Source of the DNA: Campylobacter concisus | GTDB taxonomy: Bacteria > Campylobacterota > Campylobacteria > Campylobacterales > Campylobacteraceae | Assembly (NCBI RefSeq): GCF_003048595.2 | Contig: NZ_CP049270.1 | Location: 1,116,001-1,180,000 of the forward strand | Direction of reading: 5' to 3' | Length of the DNA stretch: 64,000 nt | Notes under the pieces: model-generated | Told to the model about the DNA's origin: nothing | Databases searched by the model: none | The model's input: the letters and a program-made list of their open reading frames with translations, nothing else | Position numbers and translations under genes: made by a program | Shown here: in pieces, positions 9,133 to 17,737 of the stretch | Numbering within the stretch: the first letter of the stretch is position 1 | Layout of the letters: the number at the start of each line of letters is the position of its first letter

Positions 9133-11676
9133 ATGAAAAAAATAGCCTATTTAGTAGTGGCTTTGGTGCTGACAATCCTTTGCATTTTTGGCTTTATCTT
9201 TAGCTCTTTTGGTAATAAATTTATAGCAAGTAAAATAGAAAAAGAGGCACTTGCTCGCGGTATCGACGTCAAATTTAAAGATTTTAACCTTGGGCTTAGC
9301 ACGCTAAATTTAGAAGCGACCGTGATGAATGTTATAAATTTAAAGGCAAATGGTGAGCTTTCACTGCTTGCTCAAAGTATGAATTTGAACATAGACATAA
9401 ACGCCGAAAAGGCAAAGGCTAGCGAGCTTGGACTTAAACAAGATATCGCGCTTAAGGCAAACGCGATCGGTAAGTTTAGCAACTTCAAGCTAGTGGCAAC
9501 TGGCACGGCACTTGGTTCAAACATAAATTTAAATGCAAATTTAAAAGACTATCTGCCAAAAGCTCTAAATATTGATGCTAAAAATATCGAGCTTTCTGAG
9601 ATCTCAGCTCTTGTTAAAAAGCCAAATTTAGCTAGCGGCAAGCTTGATCTAACTAGCAATATGCAAGGGGTTGATGGGAAAAATGAGCCCATCATAAACG
9701 CTCAAATTTTAGCAAGCGATGCAGCGATAAATAAAGAAATTCTTAAAAACGAATTTGGGCTAAATTTAGCAAAAGATATAAACTTTAAAGGCGGCATAAA
9801 TGCTAAATTTGCAAATGAAAAAGTAGTGGCAAAAACCCTTATCATTGCGCCTGAAGCCACCTTAAAAGCAAATGAGACGACCTATGATCTAATTAGTAAA
9901 AATTTAAAGAGCGACTTTTTTCTAAGTGTGCCTGATCTTGCCCTTTTTGGCAAGCTCTTAAATCAGCAGCTAAGTGGCGCTGTGGATGCAAATGGCGAAA
10001 TTACAATGCAAGAAAATGCTCTTAAAAACCTAAAAGCTGAGATAAACGGCCTTGGTGGCAAGATAAATGCAAATTTTGATAATAAAAATTTAGTCCTAAA
10101 TGCAGTAAATATCAAGCTAAAAGAGCTTTTAGCACTTGCCTTGCAGCCTAGCTACGCAGACGGGCAGATAAATTTAAACGCAAATTTTAGCGGCTTTGAC
10201 GAGCTAAAAAAGCTTGCAGGCGAGGCTAAATTTGAGATAAAAAACGGCCTTATAAATAATGGTCTTACAAAGCTTAAAAACGCGGCGAAATTTGAGCTAA
10301 AAGGCGGCGCCACTGCAAAAGGCGAGCTTGTAAATTTTGACGCAAACGTGCTTAGCGACCTTGGCGAGCTAAAGGATGTAAAGGGCGTTTTTGACCTAAA
10401 AAACAGTCAAATTTTTAGCAAATTTGCCCTGCTCATTAGCGACCCTGAGAAATTTAAAGCGGTTAGCGGCTTTGAGGTGGGCTCAAAGATGGTGCTTGCG
10501 GGCGATGTGAAGGTTAAAGCAAGCAAGATAGATGAGCTAAATTTAGGCGGCGATGCCTTTACTGGCAAGCTAAACGCCACCATAAAAAATGAAAATCTTG
10601 ATCTTAGCCTAAAAGAGGCGCAGTTAGGAGAGATATTAGCGCTTAGCGGCAACGATAGGCTGGCAAACGCTAGCACAAATATCGAGGCAAAAGGGCAAAA
10701 TATCTTTAGTAAAAGTCCAAGCGTCGCTGCAACGATCGCTTTAAATGATGGCAAATTTAACGCCGCAGCGCTTAGCAAAATACTTGATAAAAAATTCCCT
10801 GAAAATGAGAAATTTAGTTCAAATTTGAGCCTAGACTACAAAGACGATGTAGCGAAATTTAGTGGCGACTTTCTTAGCTCGCTAGCTGATATAAAAGGCA
10901 TAGATGGCAGCTTTGACACGGGCAAAAGCACGCTAAACCTAAAGCTTCAAGCGGTAGTTTCGGAGCTAAATAAGCTTGCATTTTTAGCTGGTCGCGAGCT
11001 TCACGGTAAGTTTGCAGTCCTTGTAACGGCAAATGGCAAAGTAGATGATCTAAGCGTAAAAGCCACTTCAGATGATCTATTTAAAGGCAAACTCGAGGCT
11101 AACTACAAAGGTGGAATGCTTGATGCGGCGCTAAAAAACTTTGAGGTCAAGGGCCTAACGCAGACTTTGGGGTTAGAGCATCTTTATGACGGCAACGGCG
11201 ATGCTAAATTTGACTACGAGACAAAACAAAAGGTCGGCAAATTTGACATCTTGCTAAAAGAGGGTCACCTAGCCAGCACAAATCTCACAAACAATATAAA
11301 AACCTTCACCGGCAAGGACATCACAAAAGAGATTTACAAAGACGGCAAAATTTATGGCGATATAAAGGGTGATAAAGTCGTTTTTAATGTAGATTTAAGC
11401 TCACCAAAGAGCGATATAAAGGTCGCAAACGGCACTTATAACATCGAAACAAAAATGCTTAATGCACCGCTTGTTTACAGGCTCGAAAAGACCGATCTAA
11501 ACGTGCAAATTTCAGGCACGACGGACAACCTAAAATACGACGTCAGATCGCAATATCTTGAGGGCAAGGTCAAAAAAGAGATAGGTAGATTTTTAGATAA
11601 AAAGCTTGGCAAAGATGATGAAAGAACAAACGGCGAAAAGCAAAATTTAAAGGGACTTTTAAAAGGGTTATTTTAG
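9133..11676 (+). CDS. AsmA-like inner-membrane-anchored periplasmic protein
   Basis: An 847-residue protein with one N-terminal membrane anchor (residues about 5-26, MKKIAYLVVALVLTILCIF) followed by a very long region of repeated alternating beta-strand segments rich in Leu, Asn, Lys and Ala. This layout fits the AsmA/TamB/DUF748 class of bridge-like proteins, which are thought to guide phospholipids or outer-membrane components across the periplasm. A C-terminal segment (FTGKDITKEIYKDGKIYGDIKGDK) resembles the AsmA C-terminal domain. The RBS AAAGGAAA sits directly upstream, and TATGAT near 9101 may be the -10. The next gene starts on the following base. The exact cargo is unknown. Confidence 0.65.
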   Translation: MKKIAYLVVALVLTILCIFGFIFSSFGNKFIASKIEKEALARGIDVKFKDFNLGLSTLNLEATVMNVINLKANGELSLLAQSMNLNIDINAEKAKASELGLKQDIALKANAIGKFSNFKLVATGTALGSNINLNANLKDYLPKALNIDAKNIELSEISALVKKPNLASGKLDLTSNMQGVDGKNEPIINAQILASDAAINKEILKNEFGLNLAKDINFKGGINAKFANEKVVAKTLIIAPEATLKANETTYDLISKNLKSDFFLSVPDLALFGKLLNQQLSGAVDANGEITMQENALKNLKAEINGLGGKINANFDNKNLVLNAVNIKLKELLALALQPSYADGQINLNANFSGFDELKKLAGEAKFEIKNGLINNGLTKLKNAAKFELKGGATAKGELVNFDANVLSDLGELKDVKGVFDLKNSQIFSKFALLISDPEKFKAVSGFEVGSKMVLAGDVKVKASKIDELNLGGDAFTGKLNATIKNENLDLSLKEAQLGEILALSGNDRLANASTNIEAKGQNIFSKSPSVAATIALNDGKFNAAALSKILDKKFPENEKFSSNLSLDYKDDVAKFSGDFLSSLADIKGIDGSFDTGKSTLNLKLQAVVSELNKLAFLAGRELHGKFAVLVTANGKVDDLSVKATSDDLFKGKLEANYKGGMLDAALKNFEVKGLTQTLGLEHLYDGNGDAKFDYETKQKVGKFDILLKEGHLASTNLTNNIKTFTGKDITKEIYKDGKIYGDIKGDKVVFNVDLSSPKSDIKVANGTYNIETKMLNAPLVYRLEKTDLNVQISGTTDNLKYDVRSQYLEGKVKKEIGRFLDKKLGKDDERTNGEKQNLKGLLKGLF

Positions 11677-12830
11677 ATGAAAAAGGCGGAAAATTTAAAG
11701 TACCTAATGGGGCTTGGGCACTTTTGTGGCGACATAAACCAAAGTGCGCTTGGCGCGATGCTGCCCTTTTTCATCGCAAGCTACCACTACGACTACGCAA
11801 CAGCCGCCTCGCTCGTGACCGCCACAAATTTAGCAAGTTCGCTCATCCAACCACTTATCGGCCGCCTAAGCGACAAAAAAGAGCTACCATACGTCATCCC
11901 GCTTGGGCTGCTGCTTGCGGGCGGGAGCATGAGCCTAACTGGCTTTATCACAAACTACTACCTCATCTTAGTTTGCGTGATGATAAGCGGTATCGGCGCC
12001 GCGCTCTTTCACCCAAGCGCCGTAAGGATCGTAAACTACGCCTCAAACGCCAAAAATAGAGCCAAAAGCATAAGCATATTTTCTTTTGGTGGCAACCTTG
12101 GCTTTGTAGTTGGTCCCATTTTAGTTGCCGTTTTTGTGGGAAATTTTGGTCTAAAAGGGACGCTAATCTTCATCATACCTCAAATTTTTCTAACACTTTT
12201 GTACCTTAAAAAGGGCAAATTTATAAAAGCATTAGAGGGCAATCACAAAAAGCAAATTTCACAAACGACAAGCGCTTTAAAAGACGATTTGGGCGCATTT
12301 TTAAGGCTTTGTGTCTGTATATTTTCACGCTCCATCGTAGCCTTTGGTTTTACAGCATTTTTTAGCATATATCTCATCAAAATTTTTGGCATCAGCAAAG
12401 AGGTCGCAAATGTAAATTTAAGCCTGTTTTTCGCCGCAGGTGCGGTATCTACGCTATTTGGCGGAGCGCTAGCGGATAGATACGGTCTAGTTAGGCTCAT
12501 CAAAATAAGCCTAAGTATCGCCGCACCGCTAGTAGTGCTAATGCTCTTTATCGACAACTACGCGCTGTTTTTTGCGGCCTCCATGTGCGTGAGTGCTTGC
12601 ATCAGCCTTTTAGCCCTTCAATCGCCCTTGCGCAGCTTTATTTGCCAAATCAAATCGGCCTAGCCTCCGGCGTAACGCTTGGACTTAGTATCACAATCGG
12701 CGGTATATTTGCGACGGTCATCGGAAAGATCGCTGACATCTTTAGCCTAACGCACTCATTTTGCTTTATCGCCGCAGTATCGCTTATCTGCGCGATTTCT
12801 AGCTGCTTTTTAAGGCCAGTCACGAGATAA
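11677..12830 (+). pseudogene. MFS transporter, fosmidomycin-resistance (Fsr)-like, frameshifted
   Basis: The first frame gives 328 residues of a major facilitator with the family start LMGLGHFCGDINQSALGAMLPFF, the GRLSDK loop between helices 2 and 3 and about ten helices. It stops at 12663. The next frame over supplies the missing helices 11-12 (SPSIALAQLYLPNQIGLASG and on) to 12830. Adding one T to the T4 run at 12608-12611 joins the two into about 384 residues with a continuous family pattern. So the gene has a one-base deletion (or a sequencing error). Fsr relatives export small drugs; the substrate here is unknown. It begins immediately after the AsmA-like gene stop. Confidence 0.75.
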
Positions 12831-12928
12831 ATAAATACCAAATTAAAATAAATTAACCTGATTTAAAATATTTAAATATTTTTTAGACTAATTACAATAA
12901 AATAACTAATTTAATTTAAGGAGTAAAT

Positions 12929-13294
12929 TTGGAACCGTTGCAACAAGAAAAAAAATATATGTTAAAAAGCGCCAGAGAGTTGGGGATTGTATCTTGTATC
13001 GTGGTGATATTTAAGTATCTAGTTTTCGTTTCAGGACTTTACAAAACCCTTGATCGTGATTTCAGTCTTATCTTCAAAGCATGCTGCGACTCTATCAGTT
13101 GGCTACTTTTATTTTTTGCCATTTCATTGATATGCTCTGTTTATAATTCCTCAAAACTAAGAACATATTTTAAAATTTTTACTATTTTTATTTTGATACA
13201 TGTGATTTTAACTCTTTTGACTTTTAAAATTGTTATGTATCTAGGAGAAATAAATTTTAACTATGATGATTTTATCTTTACGATATTGAATTAG
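12929..13294 (+). CDS. Small membrane protein of unknown function
   Basis: A 121-residue protein starting at TTG with a good AAGGAG site 8 bases upstream. It has about three hydrophobic helices (residues roughly 20-40, 50-75 and 85-107) and no recognised motif. Codon use is very AT-rich compared with the genes on either side. It lies 13 bases before the larger membrane protein at 13308 and likely shares its transcript. Function not recognised. Confidence 0.55.
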   Translation: MEPLQQEKKYMLKSARELGIVSCIVVIFKYLVFVSGLYKTLDRDFSLIFKACCDSISWLLLFFAISLICSVYNSSKLRTYFKIFTIFILIHVILTLLTFKIVMYLGEINFNYDDFIFTILN

Positions 13295-13307
13295 CGACGA
13301 AGAGATT

Positions 13308-14288
13308 ATGTATAATCATGACCTATTTAAACAGCTATTTATTTATCGTAGCTATCTACTGAGAGTATTATTCGTAACAGCATCACTATTTTTATTTATG
13401 TCTATCGCAAAATTAATAAAAATAACAAAAGAAAAAATGTTTTGGACTTATGCATTATTTGGCGCATCTCACATAGCAAGCTACTTTATTAAAATTGATC
13501 ACAAAATTTATGATTATATTGATATTGGAGCTTTCTTTATTGCTTTAATCGCATGGTGGCGACTAAAGACACAAGCAAGTAGTGACGAAATTCAAGTAAT
13601 TAGCGAAAATGGGATTTTAAATGTGACTACTATCAAATCTTCAAGCCAATTAGCCGCGAAAGCCTGCTTAGTTGGCCTTATCGCAACATTTTTTTACTAT
13701 ATATTTTTTGAATATTTGTTAGCACATCAAGAAAGAATGTCACTTCGACCAATAATATTTATAAAACCTCTTGTTTATGTGGTAGTATTAGCGGTTATTT
13801 ACTCTGCCGTTAAGCAGATAGCACATACGTTAAATGAGATAAGACTACATACAAATTTCTTATTTTTCTCTATCCTTTTTGTGATATTTACAATAGCAAA
13901 AGCAACAACTGACTACATGTATATATATGCTTACGATTATAATTTTTTAAATATCTTTGGTACACACAATGCCTCAATTAAATCTTTAGTTTCTAGTGCC
14001 AATACAATCTTATACATTGGAGTATTTACTCATTTGTTAGCTACAGTATTTTTATTTTTATTTACAACAAGATTAGTGAGCGCAACTAAAAGTAGGCTAT
14101 TTTGGATAAATTTTATATTGTTTGTGGTAAGTTCAGTCATACTTTTAGCACTACTATTTCCAGGTAAATCAGACTTTATAGGCCTTTTAACCAAAAACAT
14201 AGACCTTTTTAATATAGTAGAGTTTTTCTTTTTACTAATTGCTTGGTATAGCGTGAAAAAAGACACAAGAGAGCAGGATAGATCATAA
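13308..14288 (+). CDS. Polytopic membrane protein with internal duplication, unknown function
   Basis: A 326-residue protein with about eight hydrophobic helices. Residues about 27-88 and 245-318 look like copies of one unit: a FLF helix, a basic loop with KEKMFW or KSRLFW, then a helix ending in LIAWWRLK or LIAWYSVK. The middle (about 110-240) holds four more helices. No known transporter or enzyme motif was recognised. It shares AT-rich composition with the preceding small membrane gene and ends in a clear stem-loop terminator, so the two form an isolated accessory unit. Confidence 0.6.
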   Translation: MYNHDLFKQLFIYRSYLLRVLFVTASLFLFMSIAKLIKITKEKMFWTYALFGASHIASYFIKIDHKIYDYIDIGAFFIALIAWWRLKTQASSDEIQVISENGILNVTTIKSSSQLAAKACLVGLIATFFYYIFFEYLLAHQERMSLRPIIFIKPLVYVVVLAVIYSAVKQIAHTLNEIRLHTNFLFFSILFVIFTIAKATTDYMYIYAYDYNFLNIFGTHNASIKSLVSSANTILYIGVFTHLLATVFLFLFTTRLVSATKSRLFWINFILFVVSSVILLALLFPGKSDFIGLLTKNIDLFNIVEFFFLLIAWYSVKKDTREQDRS

Positions 14289-14321
14289 AACGGCATTTGG
14301 CGATAAATTTATAGTTTAAAC

Positions 14322-14353
14322 AGCCAAAGACAAGATGATTTTTGTCTTTGGCT
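14322..14353 (+). terminator. Stem-loop terminator after the 13308 gene
   Basis: AGCCAAAGACAA pairs perfectly with TTGTCTTTGGCT across an 8-base loop, 34 bases after the stop codon. No long U run follows. Confidence 0.65.
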
Positions 14354-14738
14354 TTGCTATGAGGAGACGAGGCGAAATTTACGATACGAATGGGCTCAAA
14401 AGCGGTAATATTTTGTGATAGATTTAAATGTTGCGCAGTTAAAATTTGCACAGACTAGACACATAAAAATTTAAATTTTGGCTACTGAATCATCAAGGCA
14501 AAGTATCTTGCGATGATTTTAAATACTACGAAGAAATTTTCGACCGAAGATAAAGCAAATAAATTTAAGCCACCAAAATAAGAAATTTTTGTTTTGTTTG
14601 GTAATTTTTAAACCCCAAGATGCAGTATTTTTTTGCTAGACGAGGCAAAATTTTACGATACAAAGGAGCATACACATAGTATGTGACTGATGTAGAGTGA
14701 AATTTTAACGACGTATATCAGAAAAAGACAAAATCGCC
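14354..14738. repeat. Long intergenic region with a repeated GACGAGGC-type motif
   Basis: No gene is supported here. Two segments share a common core: near 14366 (GACGAGGCGAAATTTACGAT) and near 14639 (GACGAGGCAAAATTTTACGA), both followed by a GC-containing stretch. A third related piece (GAGTGAAATTTTAACGACG) lies near 14695. This looks like a dispersed intergenic repeat family rather than coding sequence. The short minus-strand ORF across 14209-14451 has no family features. Confidence 0.4.
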
Positions 14739-16715
14739 TTAAAGTTTTCTCATCTTTGCTATTTCGTCACGTAATGCCGCCGCCTTCTCAAACTCAAGCT
14801 GCGCCGCCGCTTCAAGCATCTGCTTTCTTAGCTCTTTTACGATCGCAGCTCGCTCACTAGCTGGCATCTTCTCTAAATTTTTACCACGCTTGTAAATTTC
14901 ACCATCATCTTCGACGTGCAAGCTCTCTTCGATATTTCTGCTGGCAGAGTGCGGCGTGATGCCGTGAGCTTTGTTGTACTCATCTTGAAATTTACGCCTA
15001 GCAGTCGTCGTATCGATCGCCTCTTTCATTGATTTTGTTATCTTTTTAGCAAACATTAGCACCTTGCCATTTACATTTCTAGCTGCACGCCCCATCGTCT
15101 GTATAAGGCTCGTTGTCGAGCGCAAAAAGCCCTCTTTATCGGCGTCCATTATGGCTATTAGGCTCACTTCGGGCAGGTCAAGCCCCTCACGGAGCAAATT
15201 TATGCCTATTAGCATGTCAAATTCGCCGCTTCTAAGCCCTCTAATGATCTCATTTCGCTCAATCGCGTCGATGTCTGAGTGCATATACTTGACCTTGACG
15301 CCAAGCTCGATGTAGTAGCGGCTTAGCTCCTCGGCCATCTTTTTAGTTAGCACCGTGACCAGCACACGCTCACCTCTAGCGATAACCGCCTTTGCCTCAT
15401 CAAATAGTGCCTCAACCTGATTGTCACTATCTTTTATCTCAATGAGCGGATCTAGTAGTCCAGTAGGACGCAAAATTTGCTCATAGACGTGCCCCTGGCT
15501 TATACCAAGCTCGTACTCGTTTGGCGTGGCTGAGACAAAGAGAAATTTCGCCTTTTTGCTTATAAACTCGTCAAATTTAAGCGGCCTGTTATCAAGTGCT
15601 GAAGGCAAGCGAAATCCATACTCCACAAGCACCTCTTTGCGGCTCCTATCGCCTGCATACATGCCCCTAAACTGTGGCAAACTCACGTGACTCTCATCGA
15701 CGATGACCAGATAGTTCTCGCCACTTATCTCAAAGTAGTCAAACATCGAGTACGGCGTCTCGCCAGCCTTTTGTCCAGTTAAATGACGAGCATAGTTTTC
15801 GATACCTTTACACATACCAGTGCTTGCCATCATCTCAAGGTCAAATTCAACTCTCTGCTTTAGTCTCTGCGCCTCAACTAGCTTGCCCTGCTCGTTAAAC
15901 TCTTTCAAGCGCGCATCAAGCTCCTCCTCGATCTCTTTCATAGCGATCTTTAGCCTATCAGCGCCCACGATGAACTGGCTGGTGGCATAAAGAGTAAATT
16001 TAGAAATGTCTTTGAGTCTCTTGTTATCAAGCACGTCAAAATGATACATCGAGTCGATCTCATCACCGAAAAACTCGACCCTTAGCGCTTCGTCATTGTA
16101 GTAAGCTGGGTAGATATCGACCACATCGCCATTTACACGAAAGTCACCCCTGTCAAAGTAGTTGTCATTGCGCTTGTAGCCCATATCCACTAGCTTTTGC
16201 AGTAGCGCGCGCTGGTTGATTTTATCGCCGACGTTTAGGTATGCGACCATGCCTTGGTATTCGCTAGGATTACCTAAGCCGTAGTTTGCGGAGACTGAGG
16301 CCACGCAGACGACGTCATCAAAGCTTAGCAAACTAGCCGTCGCAGAGAGGCGTAGGCGCTCAAGCTCCTCATTTACTGAGCTATCCTTTTCAATATATAG
16401 GTCGCTTCTTGGGATGTAGGCCTCTGGCTGGTAGTAGTCGTAGTAGCTTATGAAGTACTCGACGTGGTTTTTTGGGAAAAAGCCCTTAAATTCGCTGTAA
16501 AGCTGTACAGCTAAGGATTTGTTATGCGTCATTATCAGAGTTGGCATATTTAGCTCACGTATTACGTTTGCCATGGTGAAAGTTTTGCCGGACCCTGTGA
16601 CACCTAAAAGTGTTTGATATTTGTTACCTAATTTTACACTTTTTACTATCTCTTTTATCGCTCTTGCCTGGTCGCTACTTGGACTAAATTTAGATGAAAT
16701 TTCAAATTTGTTCAT
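14739..16715 (-). CDS. uvrB: Excinuclease ABC subunit B
   Basis: A 658-residue UvrB, the damage-verifying helicase of nucleotide excision repair that works with UvrA and UvrC. Walker [13 protein letters not shown] is near residue 40, the beta-hairpin [12 protein letters not shown] near 93, the Walker-B-like VDESHV near 340, helicase motif RAARN near 540, and a C-terminal UVR domain ([13 protein letters not shown]) binds UvrC. Length is normal. The region after the stop lacks a strong terminator. The gene is divergent from the small-ORF/pseudopilin/priA cluster. Confidence 0.98.
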   Translation of the reverse strand: MNKFEISSKFSPSSDQARAIKEIVKSVKLGNKYQTLLGVTGSGKTFTMANVIRELNMPTLIMTHNKSLAVQLYSEFKGFFPKNHVEYFISYYDYYQPEAYIPRSDLYIEKDSSVNEELERLRLSATASLLSFDDVVCVASVSANYGLGNPSEYQGMVAYLNVGDKINQRALLQKLVDMGYKRNDNYFDRGDFRVNGDVVDIYPAYYNDEALRVEFFGDEIDSMYHFDVLDNKRLKDISKFTLYATSQFIVGADRLKIAMKEIEEELDARLKEFNEQGKLVEAQRLKQRVEFDLEMMASTGMCKGIENYARHLTGQKAGETPYSMFDYFEISGENYLVIVDESHVSLPQFRGMYAGDRSRKEVLVEYGFRLPSALDNRPLKFDEFISKKAKFLFVSATPNEYELGISQGHVYEQILRPTGLLDPLIEIKDSDNQVEALFDEAKAVIARGERVLVTVLTKKMAEELSRYYIELGVKVKYMHSDIDAIERNEIIRGLRSGEFDMLIGINLLREGLDLPEVSLIAIMDADKEGFLRSTTSLIQTMGRAARNVNGKVLMFAKKITKSMKEAIDTTTARRKFQDEYNKAHGITPHSASRNIEESLHVEDDGEIYKRGKNLEKMPASERAAIVKELRKQMLEAAAQLEFEKAAALRDEIAKMRKL

Positions 16716-16840
16716 TGACTGCCTTTAAATTTGCAAGAATCTTATAGCAAAGATAGTGCTTTGTCAAATGGGAATTTTAAAAAGAATTTAGCCTCTGCGT
16801 GTTAAAATGCAAGCCAAATTATTATTTTAAAGGAATCTTG

Positions 16841-17074
16841 ATGTTTGAAGACAACGCTATCTTAACCACACTAACTGATAAAGTAAATGACCTAATCACA
16901 AAATATGATGAGCTTTGCAAAACAAACGAAGAATTGCGTAACGAGATCGTAACTTTAAAAGCACAAAATGAGGCAAAAAGCAATCAAATCATGCGTTTAG
17001 AAGAGGATCTTGACAAGAAAAATACCGAAGCCGACGATGTAATGAGAAAAATCGAAGCTGTCCTTGGCAGATAA
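16841..17074 (+). CDS. Small coiled-coil protein (ZapB-like)
   Basis: A 77-residue protein that is almost wholly a heptad coiled coil (residues about 10-70, Leu/Ile/Asn-rich, TNEELRNEIVTLKAQNEAKS). The ATG at 16841 is preferred over an upstream in-frame start at 16799 because AAAGGAA lies 8 bases before it and the upstream codons do not fit. It resembles ZapB-type divisome coiled coils only in general form. A TAAAAT -10 candidate lies about 35 bases upstream. It opens a short co-oriented cluster ending with priA. Confidence 0.6.
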   Translation: MFEDNAILTTLTDKVNDLITKYDELCKTNEELRNEIVTLKAQNEAKSNQIMRLEEDLDKKNTEADDVMRKIEAVLGR

Positions 17075-17087
17075 GCTTGGCTAAAAT

Positions 17088-17324
17088 ATGAAAAAAATTA
17101 CGCTCACGATATCATCTCGCGACTACACGATCACGCTTGATGATGATTTTGCTAAATTCTTTGAAGATGACTGGCAAAATTTAATGGGCGGACGCCAATT
17201 TATCGAGCCAAAAGAGCTTTTAAACGCCTTTATAGAAAAATGTTATGAAAATTATGCTGTGATAAAGACAGTAAAAAATTTAACTGGCAATATTGATGAG
17301 ATATTAAAGCGAGAAGAGAGATGA
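17088..17324 (+). CDS. Conserved small protein of unknown function
   Basis: A 78-residue soluble acidic protein with an N-terminal beta hairpin-like stretch (KKITLTISSRDYTITLDDD) and a helical C-terminal half. It sits between the coiled-coil gene (13-base gap) and the pseudopilin gene (4-base overlap). A ZapA-like role beside a ZapB-like coiled coil is tempting, but no ZapA motif is visible. No function assigned. Confidence 0.6.
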   Translation: MKKITLTISSRDYTITLDDDFAKFFEDDWQNLMGGRQFIEPKELLNAFIEKCYENYAVIKTVKNLTGNIDEILKREER

Positions 17325-17737
17325 AAAGACGAGCTTACACCTTGCTTGAGCTAATATTTATAGTAGTTATACTAGGTATTTTAAGCACAGTCGCTATACC
17401 TAGACTATTTTTTTCTAGAAGTGATGCTACCATCTCAAATGCCAAAACTCAACTTGCCGCTATAAGAAGTGGAATTTCACTAAAATACAATGACAATATC
17501 TTGCAGGCAAAGCCAGAATTTCCACAAAAACTAGACGATGGCGATCCAAGCAAACTCTTTAAAAATGTTATAAATATACCGATAAAAGATAGTGGCAGTA
17601 AAAATGGCTGGCACAGAATAAGCGATGACAAATACACATTTAGGCTAGATGGCAAAGTAGCAAATTTCAAATACGACAAAAATACTGGCGATTTTGGTTG
17701 CAGTGATGAAAATGAAATTTGCAAATCAATTCAGTAA
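17321..17737 (+). CDS. Type II secretion / transformation pseudopilin
   Basis: A 138-residue protein with a class III prepilin signal: the short basic leader MKRRA, then YTLLELIFIVVILGILSTVAIP, with Glu at position +5 of the mature helix. Cleavage would occur after the Ala by the prepilin peptidase encoded at 36948. The C-terminal globular part has two Cys (DFGCSDENEIC) that can form a disulfide. In C. jejuni, pseudopilins next to priA belong to the Cts transformation/secretion apparatus; the same role is inferred here. It overlaps the 78-residue gene by 4 bases and priA by one. Confidence 0.8.
   Translation: MKRRAYTLLELIFIVVILGILSTVAIPRLFFSRSDATISNAKTQLAAIRSGISLKYNDNILQAKPEFPQKLDDGDPSKLFKNVINIPIKDSGSKNGWHRISDDKYTFRLDGKVANFKYDKNTGDFGCSDENEICKSIQ

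Noticed and set aside
10407-10778. Minus-strand open frame inside the AsmA-like gene
   Set aside because: It is antisense to a clear gene, and its composition is a shadow of the AAA/GCT-rich codons.
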